Assembly: GCA_033220425.1 (NCBI GenBank)
Contig: CM065651.1
Span: 1,612,001 to 1,676,000 of the forward strand
Source: Lepraria neglecta
Lineage: Eukaryota > Ascomycota > Lecanoromycetes > Lecanorales > Stereocaulaceae
DNA length: 64,000 nucleotides
Reading direction: 5' to 3'
Shown here: one piece after another, positions 22,770 through 32,268 of the stretch
Layout of the letters: each line of letters starts with the position of its first letter
How positions within the stretch are numbered: the stretch's first letter is position 1
Made by a program: the position numbers and the translations under genes
The notes under the pieces: generated by a model
Database searches by the model: none
Seen by the model: the letters and a program-made list of their open reading frames with translations, nothing else
Told to the model about the DNA's origin: nothing

Positions 22770-24190
22770 CTAATCCTCAGCTCCATCCCCGTCATCTTCC
22801 TCCCTCTCCTCCCGCTCTTGCTTCGCAACAATCTCCCTCCACGTCGCCATAAAATCTCTCAACCCCGCCTCCCCATCCGCAGATGCATCAACAACATCCT
22901 TAGGCAGTTTATGCGCGCTATACTGCGGCGTATTAAAGCTATACGCCTCAGGATCATCTCTATTAACAACTCGGAACTCTGGAGTGAAGACATCCTCCTC
23001 CTCCCCCTCTTCGTCTTCCTCGTGTTCGTCTTCCGATCCTGGATCCTCATCTAAAAGCCCATCCCACTGAACAGATCGATTGTGGCCGTTTTGCCCATTG
23101 CTGATTGCACCATTTTCCCGAGCTCCGTGGTCCAGAGAACCATCGCCATTTAGATAAAGCCTAATCACACCTTCTTCAACCTCTGGAACCGCGTTTCCGT
23201 GCTCGGCGCCCCTCATATTGAGAATCTCCAACCAGGAAAAGAGTAGAGGATCCGTCCTCGGTGCCCATGGATTAACATCAATCAACCAAACCCGCTTATA
23301 TGGCTCCGGTACATAAACATCGAACGCGAAGCTCTCATCCGGGAAACCCTTCTGCAGATTCTTTTCGAAGAATTCTTGGATCAAGGAGCGTAGTTTTGGG
23401 ATCAAGGGTGGTAGGAAAGAGAAGTGATTCAGGTCGCGTTGGCATATGCAGAGGAGGCGGCGCGAGCGGACGAAACAGCGGAATTCGAGGGCTGGATTGA
23501 AATTTGGGATGGTCTTCCGGAGGATAAGGTGGTAGGGTATTTTTGAAAGGGTGGTGTCTTCGGAGTCTTCTTCACTGCCGCTCTGACTCTCGCTTTCGCT
23601 TTCAGAATCGTCTTCACAGTCATCAAAGACCTGCTCTAGATCATGCGTCACAAAATCCGAGCTCTTCAGCAGCAGATAGATGTCGTTTGCCGTGTTACAC
23701 TCCATACAATTCGTCGCTGCTATCCACGTTGCATCTTTGGGCGCTGACCAGTTGAGCTTTGGCATGACGGAGTCATTTAATTCAGCGATGGTATCTTTGA
23801 TCTTCTGATGGATATCTTGCCATTCGCGAGATGGGTCGATATTTTCCTCGGTATCTTCTTCGCCATCTTCTTCGCCATCGGAAGAGTCGTTGTCCCAGCT
23901 ATCGGTCGGTGCATGGTCTCCGGGCGGGAGTCTGATGCCGTCAGCGCGGAGGTAGGAGAGGAATGGCTGCGAGAGAGGGATGAGGCGGGCTTTGGGGGTT
24001 AGGGACCGGTATCTGGTTTAGTTGTCAGATGTAAGCCATAGCTTGGGTATGGAGCGCAGGTATACTTTGGGTACCATGAATGGTATGAGCAGTTGAGGAT
24101 ATGTGATTTGGTGACTGGGGGAAACGGGAGTTCTGTTGGTATTTCTGGAGAAGCAGGCCTTTCGACCAGATCTGCATGAGCAACAGGCAT
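22770..24190 (-). CDS. CDC123: Cell division cycle protein 123
   Basis: 455 residues from exons 24066-24190 and 22770-24012 (intron 24013-24065, GTATAC...CAG). The start is ATG 24190. The N-terminal block [23 protein letters not shown] is restored at the junction. Further hallmarks are [33 protein letters not shown], and [20 protein letters not shown] of the ATP-grasp-like core. Acidic linkers ([15 protein letters not shown] and a C-terminal DE-rich stretch) are usual for fungal members. Cdc123 binds eIF2-gamma and promotes assembly of the eIF2 trimer in the cytosol. It converges with DHR1 across about 150 bp and diverges from CWC21 across 253 bp. Confidence 0.94.
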
Positions 24191-24443
24191 GGCTAGAAAG
24201 TACTCCTGATTCAGAGTCCTGGAGCTCCTCAGATATTGTACGATATATAATAGAGATCGGAGAAACGTTTGGCATTGCCATTGATGACTCGCATGGCGGC
24301 GAAAATTAAGCTCCGTAGATCTCCCGCGATGACAGCGCCAAGACTTCGAGGGTCTGCTTGAGAGCGAAGCGGTTTTCCAGAAACTGCGAAACTACCAGAC
24401 AGAACCCTACCGCTACCAAATTGCTCCAAATCTTCTACAAACC

Positions 24444-24982
24444 ATGTCCTCGAACGTCGGCCTCACCACACCTCGTGGTTCCGGCACCTCAGGCTATGTC
24501 CAACGCAACCTCTCCCAACTTAAGCCGCGAGACAACTTCGCTCCATACCCTAAAGACTACGATAGCATGAAGCATCGGCAGCGAAAGCCTGATAAAGACA
24601 TTTTAAACCACGATCGGCTGCGGGAGATTGAAGTTAAGGTGTTCGACCTGAGGGATAAGCTTGAGGATGAAGGGTATGACGTTTCCCTCTCCTTCCTTTT
24701 GCCGCTGTACTCTACTTTGGGAACAGGATGCTGATTGCTTGTAGCGTCGACGAAGAAGAAATAGAGCTCCAAACTTCTGCCCTCCGAAAAAAGCTTACTG
24801 CCGGCGGCGACGCTTCATCAAAACCAGATCGCAAGGGACAGTTCAAACCGCATCAGGTACATGAGCTGGCGGCGGCGAAGATTGAAGAGAGTGAGAAGTT
24901 GAGGAAAGCCTTGGGTATAAGTCAGGACTATGAGGAAGGGAGTCATTGGAAGAAGCAGGAGGAGAGGCTACGGGAAGGATAG
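24444..24982 (+). CDS. CWC21: Pre-mRNA splicing factor Cwc21
   Basis: 155 residues from exons 24444-24673 and 24745-24982 (intron 24674-24744, GTATGA...TAG). The N-terminus MSSNVGLTTPRGSGTSGYVQ, then the cwf21 domain with DKDILNHDRLREIEVKVFDL and, across the junction, KLEDEG/VDEEEIE, identifies the SRm300/Cwc21 family. Cwc21 binds Prp8 and Snu114 at the catalytic centre of the spliceosome. The yeast protein is of similar size; animal SRRM2 has the same domain at the start of a giant protein. Just after the stop there is a GA-rich tract (24983-25020), which may be a relic of an RS/RE-like extension. Confidence 0.92.
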
Positions 24983-25391
24983 GGTGAGAGGGAGAAGGAG
25001 AGGGAGCGGGAGAGGTGACAGAGAGATGGACGGTGTGGAACTGACTGCATGGCTTATGGCGTCGGGCGTTACTCGAACTACATGCCAGCTTAGGCGGGCA
25101 TTTTGATGGTGGTGCAACGGAGAGCCAATTCCATAGGTGTGGGAAGCATTTCCAAACCAGATATGATCTCACGAGTTGAATAGACCCTTCATGGTGAACT
25201 TTGAATTGCTCTTCCATTGCTTTGCGGCCACATCTAATGATTTTGCATGCTAATGTACATGTTTATGACGAATTGTCAAACCCAAAATGCATGATCATCT
25301 AACAACATCACTCGTACGCATTATTCTTCGTGGCCACCAGACTATCCAAACATAGTCGAAGAATTCCAAGTGACATTTTCTAATCTCAAGT
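24983..25391. other. Intergenic between convergent genes
   Basis: Holds the 3' regions of CWC21 and the enoyl-CoA isomerase gene. It begins with a purine-rich stretch; nothing else was recognised. Confidence 0.5.
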
Positions 25392-26282
25392 TCAGAGCTT
25401 ATGCTTCTTCTCCCCACTAGCGATCTTGAAAAACTCCTCCTGCGGAATCCCAGCAGCAAAACGCTCCAATCCTCCCATGACCTCCGAGAGATTCTGGCTG
25501 TCCATGATATCGCGCTCCGGCTTGCGGATGAGAGCCTTGACCTGAACCAAGCTGTCGGAATTGAGGTGATCACCCAAACGGTCCTTCACCTCTGTCATCA
25601 CCTCGGCGAGGAACTTCTCCTGCTCATTTTTCTCGGTGTTGAAGATCTTATTGACAAATCCAACCTGCAGCATCTCCTCGGCTGTGATGCGCTTGCTCAT
25701 GATCAGCGCTTCATTGGCTTTACTGATTCCAAGACGCTGGACGAAGCCACGGCTGGCTCCTCCTTCGGCGACAAGTCCGAGGGAGGTGAAGGGCGTCAGG
25801 AGGAAGGCGTGGGGAGCCGCGTAGACGAAGTCACTGAATGAGATCAGGGCCGCAGAGAGACCAACGGCGGGGCCATTGAGGGCTGTGATGAGTATCTTTG
25901 GGTGCGTGTAGAAGGCATTGGTTATCTCAAGGTTGTTGGAGACGAAGCTCTTCAGGGTCTCACGACGGACGTCAGCTGTAACGGGGAGAGACCGGCTGAT
26001 TGTTACGTCGGCGCCACTGTAATCCGTGGAGGGTCAGCCTTGGTAAACATAGTCATTGGCCAGCCTGCTAGAATGGAGGGGTGCATACGCGGAGAAGTAG
26101 CGGCCCTTGCCGGTCAAGATCGTGATATAGATATCATCGCGCTTGGCAACTTCACGCATTACACATGAGAGCTGGTAATAAAGGTCTTGGGTCAGGGCAT
26201 TGAGCTTCTTTGGGAGGTTGAGGGTGATTGTGGCAATCTTGCCCTCAGTGGTCAGAGTGATCTGGTCGTTGGAGGCAGACAT
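25392..26282 (-). CDS. Peroxisomal enoyl-CoA isomerase/hydratase
   Basis: 272 residues from exons 26089-26282 and 25392-26016 (intron 26017-26088, GTATGC...CAG). The junction gives GRYFSA/GADVTISR, the oxyanion-hole segment of the crotonase fold. NGPAVGLSAALISFSDFVYA and LGLVAEGGASRGFVQRLG follow; the Glu in VAEGG aligns with the catalytic Glu of Eci1-type delta3,delta2-enoyl-CoA isomerases. The C-terminus is HKL, a peroxisomal targeting signal type 1 variant. Likely role: moving double bonds during beta-oxidation of unsaturated fatty acids in peroxisomes. A hydratase role is the alternative. It is divergent from PET100. Confidence 0.88.
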
Positions 26283-26595
26283 GGTGGCTTGTTTCTTTAA
26301 ATATTTGCTGCTTCCAAAAGACAGTCAGATGTTATTACAGTACCGTATGTACAGATCTCAGAAGTAAACGAGCGGTCAATCAGGAGCAAAGATGAACACT
26401 TCCATATTAACAATTAGGGGACTCTCTTCCTTCACCACGTAAGACGAGTGTTGTGAAGGAAGAAGTGTGACTGAATAAAGCGGAGCAGCTCTTTCGGCCG
26501 AGGTTCATTTTTCAGCCCTATCAAACGGCTATTCGATGTCTCTTTCTCGATTACTTGGATTTAGCTGGTGAAGCAGTTTCTGCAAAGCTCCAACG
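26283..26595. promoter_or_regulatory. Divergent promoter region, enoyl-CoA isomerase / PET100
   Basis: 313 bp between two start codons. No named factor site was recognised. Confidence 0.45.
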
Positions 26596-27114
26596 ATGGC
26601 ATCGAGAACATTCCAGGGGCTCTGTCGGCTGGTCAACCCCTCGCCGTTTAGGCTTCCTCCGACTTCAGCGACGCACAGATCGGGTGGATCAAACCTAGAA
26701 GTGTTCAAGGTACATATCTCTATCCATCAACTCTTCCGCCCTGTGGAGAATTCTAGCTGAGATATATAGTTCGGCATGTACATCATGTTTCCCATCGGCT
26801 GGATGTGGTACTTTGGCACCAATCTCGACACCCGCTTCTCCGTCCCCGACTTCTGGCCCGCCCCCGAAACCACTCACAAAATCCCCTTCGAAAAAGAAGA
26901 GCTGAAAGAAATGGGAGAGAGGTTAAAAGCGGAGAGGCTTGAGAGGAGGAGAAAAAGATTGGAGCAATCGAGAGTGGAGATGAGAGAGCGTGGGCCGAAT
27001 GAGATACGGCAGGTTGAGCAGATTGAAGAGGCGGAACAGGCAAGGCAGGTTACGGCGTCGAAGGGCACGTTTGGGAGAGGGTCGATAGAGAAGTGGGCGA
27101 GAGGACAGTCATGA
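26596..27114 (+). CDS. PET100: Cytochrome c oxidase assembly protein Pet100
   Basis: 152 residues from exons 26596-26709 and 26770-27114 (intron 26710-26769). The junction gives SNLEVFK/FGMYIMFPIGWMW, the conserved membrane segment of Pet100, followed by YFGTNLDTRFSVPDFWP. A short, basic and Ser/Thr-rich N-terminal stretch (MASRTFQGLCRLVNPSPFR) looks like a mitochondrial presequence. The C-terminal half is a highly charged helix. Pet100 is an inner-membrane factor needed for assembly of complex IV. Confidence 0.92.
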
Positions 27115-27787
27115 TCAGTATGGCTACGGTGTGAGAATTCTGGGAATTTCGCATAGCAAGGGAGCTACGGTGCTTTCAAGGTGTTGTACTACTGGTTGGG
27201 AGGCCGTTTGGGTCTAATGCTCTCAGCTTTCTGTTCGAAGTTCTGAAGCGTATGGCTTGCCTGCGATTACGCTCCACCCTCCGCTTGTCGTCTCTTCTGT
27301 CTTCAGGAGTGGTCCTTTCCCTCTGCGTCCTGTCACTGTCATCAGATGACCTCAACAATTTAGATGCACGCTATCGCTATTCTCTCTGTATGGCCCGCAC
27401 TCTTTTCTCGCATATGGTCGTCCTTAAAGGCACACACCTTGCGGGCGTTTTTAACTTCTGCGTACCGTGGACGAGCAATTCACGGAGCCCTTTCTTTCAG
27501 CGCTCCCCAGCGCTAGAAACAACCCGCACTATCTAACCGCCAAGCGAAAGGCACGACCAGAGGAGCTAGCGAGGCTGCACGGTAGTTTGAGAATCGAGCC
27601 TTATAACAGGCTGAACTGTGTTCTAGGTTACAATCAAAACAGGGCGGAGCTGCTGTGCCACGGGTACTAGTGTGATGACTAGAATCCTTCCCGCCAATCC
27701 TTCGCCTGCCGATTTGTTTAAGAACAGGGACAAATCCACAATGCATTTCAACCTCCTCGGTCCTTGGCTATCTATGTAACCTCCGCC
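27115..27787. other. Intergenic, start of decaying accessory block
   Basis: No supported gene. A plus-strand open frame at 27252-27536 has a Leu/Ser-rich hydrophobic start but no recognisable content after it. An ATG at 27741 opens a 12-codon hydrophobic frame (MHFNLLGPWLSM) just before the next gene, possibly its lost leader. Confidence 0.4.
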
Positions 27788-28642
27788 ATGACATGCTACG
27801 TAATAAACAACAGCGTCACCGGCCTAATACCGCAGAATCCTCCCGTACTATGCGGCACGAGCACGTCCTCTTCCCCACAATACTGCTGCGCGACCGGGGA
27901 TACATGCGTGGGAGATTCAATCTGCCATTTCAGCCACGTTTCCTCGTCAAAGACTAGCGGCTACTACGTTGGCAGCTGCACTGATGAAACCTTCTCTAGT
28001 CCTGCGTGCTCAAAACAATGCAGTAAGCTCCTCTGGAGCCCAATTTCGAAAATTTAGGAAGGACTGACCCGTTCGCCTCTCGCCCTAGCCGATCACGGGA
28101 CTCAAGATATTGTCTATAACAGCACAACTAATTTGTGGGCGTGCTGTTATGGTTCAGGGAATTTAGACTGCTCCAACCCAAGCGACGAGACATTCGAGGC
28201 GCCTTCGCCGGAACAATTGGCCTCGATGGCGAGCTCGGCGCCATCGAGTACTCAAACCTCTTCCGCTTCAAGTCCGACTTCTCTAGCTTCGACGTCTCTG
28301 ACTAGCTCGTCTACAGTGACGAGCAGTCCTCAAACCACTTCTATGAGTTGTCCGACTGGTGATACCTGTACGCCGAATACGGGGCTAAGTACTGGTGCTA
28401 AAGCAGGCATTGGTATTGCTGCCGCCGTTGGAGGCCTGCTCGTAATCGCTATATTGCTGATTTGCATTCGGCGCTCACGGCAAAGGAAACGGATAGCTAC
28501 CGAGGGTAGGCCGGCTATGAGTGAGACCTGGACTGGATATACACAACCTAGAGGCGAATTGGATGCAAAGCAATCAATGGAATTAGACTCACAGGCTCAA
28601 GTGGAGCTAGACCCTCAACATGGTAGGGGTGAATTGGGATAG
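27788..28642 (+). CDS. Cys-rich single-span membrane protein
   Basis: Exons 27788-28022 and 28089-28642 (intron 28023-28088, GTAAGC...TAG), about 262 residues. The ectodomain is rich in Cys (PVLCGTSTSSSPQYCCATGD, then SCTDETFSSPACSKQC/T, then WACCYGSGNLDCSNPS). It is followed by a long Ser/Thr-rich stalk, a transmembrane segment (AGIGIAAAVGGLLVIAILLI) and a basic stop-transfer RRSRQRKR with a short cytosolic tail. This layout (Cys-rich head, glycosylation-prone stalk, one membrane span) is common in fungal surface proteins. The first in-frame ATG (27788) leaves no signal peptide. A hydrophobic leader in another frame begins at 27741, so the 5' end may have been frameshifted. Function unknown. 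Confidence 0.62.
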
Positions 28643-28940
28643 TAATTACTGGATTGAACTAGCTGAGAACTCTTGGGTGCTAAGGAAGAGTATCTTCCTA
28701 GGCCCACCTTTTCCGACGCTCCGCAGCTGTCAAATACCCAAGCGAAGGGTAAAATCTGGCAGAAACAAAGCGTCTAACAAAGCTGAACACTAGCTCAAGA
28801 CCCATGCATTTTGACTGGCTGAGCTGTGGCTATGTTATCGTTGAAACATTGAAACATGGCGAGCCGCAGTGCTAGTGTGGGATCAGAATCCTTCATCCCG
28901 ATCCTTCTAATCCTGCGGTTTGGATCTAAAAGTGCAGGTA
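28643..28940. other. Intergenic between sister copies
   Basis: About 300 bp between the two related Cys-rich genes; nothing recognised. Confidence 0.5.
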
Positions 28941-29595
28941 ATGCCTTGCTTTGTTTCCCTTCGTTTTTTTATTGCGATTTCTGCGATTCAGTCAGCTTGG
29001 ACAGTTGATGTTGGATCATTAAGAATGGGTCAAGTTGATTGCTTCGCGATCTACAACGGACAAGACGTAGTCCGTCCCGGCAAGCCCTAATCTATCTGCG
29101 GCAACTCCACGGGCTCCCCAGCACCATACTGCTGTTCAGATGGAGACGCCTGCTTGGGAGATTCTATCTGCCATTCTACACAACCAGCGGCGAACACAAT
29201 CGGCTGTTACATCGGCGGATGCACTGATGAAACCTATTCCTGCTCTGCCTGCTCTCAACAATATAGTATGCACGCCCTCCCTAACCACCTCTCGCGAAAA
29301 CCAAGCCATGTATGCGGGTAGGATATGATTGATCGCCTTTTTGTCTTTAGTGAGTTACCCGCATCAGGATATCGTCTACGATAGCTCTAGCATCTCGTGG
29401 GCTTGTTGCTATGGCTCAGGAACAGACAACTGCTCGAATCCTAGCACCGAGACTTTCGAGGCTCCTTCACCCCACCAGCTGAATACATTGACCGGGGCAA
29501 ATCCATCGTTTACACCAACCCCAACTTCATCATCCGCTTCAAATCCAACGTCTTCCGTTTCGACAGCCTCCTCCATAAGCTCAGATAGTCGTTGA
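28941..29595 (+). pseudogene. Broken sister of the Cys-rich membrane protein
   Basis: The same order as the upstream gene can be read: MPCFVSLRFFIAISAIQSAW (a good signal peptide), a Cys-rich head with SICGNSTGSPAPYCCSDGD and GGCTDETYSCSACSQQY, an intron at the same place (about 29267-29380, ending TTTAG), then HQDIVYDSSSISWACCYGSG and a Ser/Thr-rich stalk. An in-frame TAA at 29088-29090 interrupts the head, between GKP and SIC. The frame ends at 29595 within the stalk, so the membrane span and tail are absent. It therefore looks like a dead, truncated tandem duplicate that still keeps the signal peptide missing from its sister. Confidence 0.7.
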
Positions 29596-29955
29596 GAGTT
29601 CGCCACAATTGGACCTTGTTTCAAGTTTTGCTGAGGCAATCTTTCTCCTACATGCCAAAACAGGTGCTCTAATTCTCTCCAGATTTATCTATCCAATGAA
29701 AACTAGAGAGGAGGCAGAGTCCGTTGTTTCCTGGCATAGCAAAGATTTGCCACGAAGGCGTGGGCAATCAACCCAATGTGTTCGCACGAGCTGGACAAAA
29801 AAGATCATGAGAAGGCTGGCCATTGAGGGAATTTGGTAAAATCAAGCTTGCTCGCCTAACGGTAACGCACCAATATTTAGCAAATGAAAAATAAAGATGC
29901 AAAAAGTCAAACAGTCAAAACAAATACTCACCTACAAAGCTTCCCCAACGCCCGC
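29596..29955. other. Intergenic region
   Basis: AT-rich, no gene recognised between the two pseudogenes. Confidence 0.45.
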
Positions 29956-30362
29956 TCATTTCTGAACGTTCACACTTCCAACAACGGCCCCAAGCGCCGT
30001 CGTATCCATGCGACCCAATCCGTTATCACCAGGCTCGGTAAGTGTGTCGCTGCTCCCATCAGCAGCATTCTACAATCATCGTCAGAAAAGAATTCCAAGA
30101 CAGAGAATTTGTAATTAAATGAACCGTAGTTGACACCAATGAATTTGTTGTCGCCGTAGGCGGCCGGTGTGAACTTGGTGCAATCAAACCAATGGAGCTC
30201 TGGGCGGTCCCCAACCGGCTGGCTTGTTCAAGAGTTTTCGTTAAACGAGCCGATCCAGCCGTGGTGGCCACGCTTTTCAAAGGTCATAATGTCATTGGTT
30301 GTTGGGAGGACGATGTTGCTGCCGGTGAGAGGAGTGAGGGTGAATGGGATTGACAGATGCAT
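29956..30362 (-). pseudogene. Decayed small secreted protein gene
   Basis: Read on the minus strand from ATG 30362 (MHLSIPFTLTPLTGSN...), then GHHGWIGSFNENS, an in-frame TGA (30228-30230), TSQPVGDRPELHWFDCTKF, GDNKFIGVNYGSFNYKFSVL and EFFSDDDC. After that a one-base shift is needed to reach DTLTEPGDNGLGRMDTTALG, ending in QK and TGA at 29956. The TGA sits where a Cys codon would fit. Two independent lesions make this a pseudogene. The product would have been a small Cys-containing secreted protein of a kind common in filamentous fungi; function unknown. Confidence 0.6.
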
Positions 30363-30876
30363 TCTGTATATTTGAAAATTTTGGACGGTGGATTTAATGG
30401 TTCTGTTTGTTAATATGAAAATCAAAATGACTGGGGAGTATGGGTTATCTATAGAGGCCACTGCCAAGAGACAAGACAAGGCACAATAGACGTGGAGAGG
30501 TGGCCAGACAGGCGTGCGCATTGTTGTAGTTCCTTGTTGTGCTCCATAAAATACCTTGATTTCGACCCAGGTTAGAAAGCGTTTTTGTCTGTATTTCTGA
30601 GAAAGAAAAGTATTATTGGCAGATATAGAGACTCAGAATATGATGATATTGTTGATACATTTGCAAGCGTTGGTTGCCTTCGTTGCCTTTGCCACAATTG
30701 GACTCCTTGTTTCAAACCTTTCAAAGGAGCCTATCCTCTCACCAGTAGAGATTTCTGCCCTGGAAGGTCGTGAAATAGATCAGCTTTACTTCTAGCCGTA
30801 CAGCGGATCCTTCAGAGTCTCAAGATGTTGCCTGATAAATTAACGTCTTGATTTAGATGACCTTGCTACTCCGTTC
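30363..30876. other. Intergenic region
   Basis: About 510 bp, AT-rich, no coding signal that I can support. Confidence 0.45.
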
Positions 30877-32116
30877 TCATGGCTTTTCGTAAGCCCCCTC
30901 CAGTACTTCCATCATACCAAGCCTACCATTCTCCTGCGCAATCTCTAAAGCCGTTTTGCCGTGTGGGCTCTTCACCTCGACATTGACTCGAGGATCAAGT
31001 AACAGATGGGCAGTTTCTTCGTGGCCGCCTTGGCTCGCAAGCATTAAAGGCGTCCAGCCTTGAGCATGAGCTCTATTCTCCGGTCCTTCAAATGCATCTA
31101 CTTCTACTTTCTGACCTCCTGCCCTCGTCATTGCGGTCTTTTACCCACTGAGGCTCAGGGGAACGGCCAGCATCGAGAAGCATTCGAGCAATCTTAGTAT
31201 ATCCGCCAGCTGCTGCAAGTAGAAAAGCAGTCTTATCGGGCCCGGATGTAACTTCTGTATCAGCACCAGCGTCGAGGAGGAGCTCTATAGCTGCCTCGTC
31301 GCCCTTGTACGAGGCATGCATTAGGGGAGTCCAGTCGTGAGATGAGCGTGACTCGGTGTCGGCGCCGCATTTGAGAAGCAATCCCATGATGTCTTTTTGA
31401 CCTTGGTAAGTGGCTTCTGCAAGAGCCGTCCAACCGTCTGGCGAAAGATGAGTCACGTCCGCGCCGTTCGAGATGAGTAGATCAACGGTCTGAACATCTT
31501 TGTTGCGCACTGCATTCATTAGTGTTGTCCAGCTCTTAGCTGATGTCGCATCGATATTGGCGCCTGATACTAGAAGGACTTGGATACCTTTATGGTGGCC
31601 CTTGGATACGGCTAAAATGAGTGGTGTCCGTCCATCCTGTGAGAACTCTTCAATATCCACGCCTTGATCAAGTGCGGCTTTGACAGCTTGTACATCGCCC
31701 TGCAGCGCTCCTTTCCGAAAATCTGTTAGAGACTCCATGATGTCAATGCTGTTCTCAATACCAGAGAGTCTCGGTAGATCTTTTTCGGATGCTTCCCGTC
31801 TTTTGGCCATCAGTACATTTCGAAGTCTGACTTGCTGATATGCTTTGGACTTGTCAATACTAGCCTCATGTCTTATCAGGAGCTCGGCGAGATGAGAGTA
31901 TCCTGCTTCCGCAGCGTCGTCTAAAGCTGTGTATCCATTGGCTGCTATTGCATCGATGTCGGCGTGATTCGAAATCAACCATTCAGCAGCTTCCTGGTGG
32001 CCCTGTGACGCTGCTAGCATCAGCGCCGTCTCTCCTTTAGCTGACTTAGCATCTAGGAAGGATCGGCCGTCAGAATTGTTCCGTTGAATTGTAAATTCGT
32101 GCAACAAATGCTCCAT
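30877..32116 (-). CDS. Ankyrin-repeat protein, frame break near 31130
   Basis: A repeat solenoid with about ten ankyrin units. Typical cores are GETALMLAASQGHQEAAEWL, DGRTPLILAVSKGHHKGIQV, DGWTALAEATYQGQKDIMGL and DWTPLMHASYKGDEAAIELL. The first frame, from ATG 32116, stops at 31088. The last two repeats (GWTPLMLASQGGHEETAHLL, then HGKTALEIAQENGRLGMMEV) lie in the next frame and end at 30877. A +1 shift near 31100-31140 is needed. The alternative, a 34-nt GT-AG intron from GTAAAA at about 31151, would also restore frame but is shorter than fungal introns usually are. The repeat helix seems to continue upstream of the ATG (KFATEVGDIS), so the N-terminus may be truncated. Function unknown. Confidence 0.6.
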
Positions 32117-32268
32117 AAAGCTGATGTCCCCAACTTCTGTCGCAAATTTTCAGTAAAACTTTGTTATCGATTCCGCTCCAGCTAGCCTTGCTTCAATTCA
32201 TGGGCAGATGTGCTGAGTCCGGCAGTTTTTCAATCTAGAATAATTCCCTTCAAGAAATTATATTTGAC

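Noticed and set aside
27252-27536. Plus-strand frame with a hydrophobic Leu/Ser-rich start
   Set aside because: The start resembles a leader, but the rest has no coding character, Cys pattern or intron structure.
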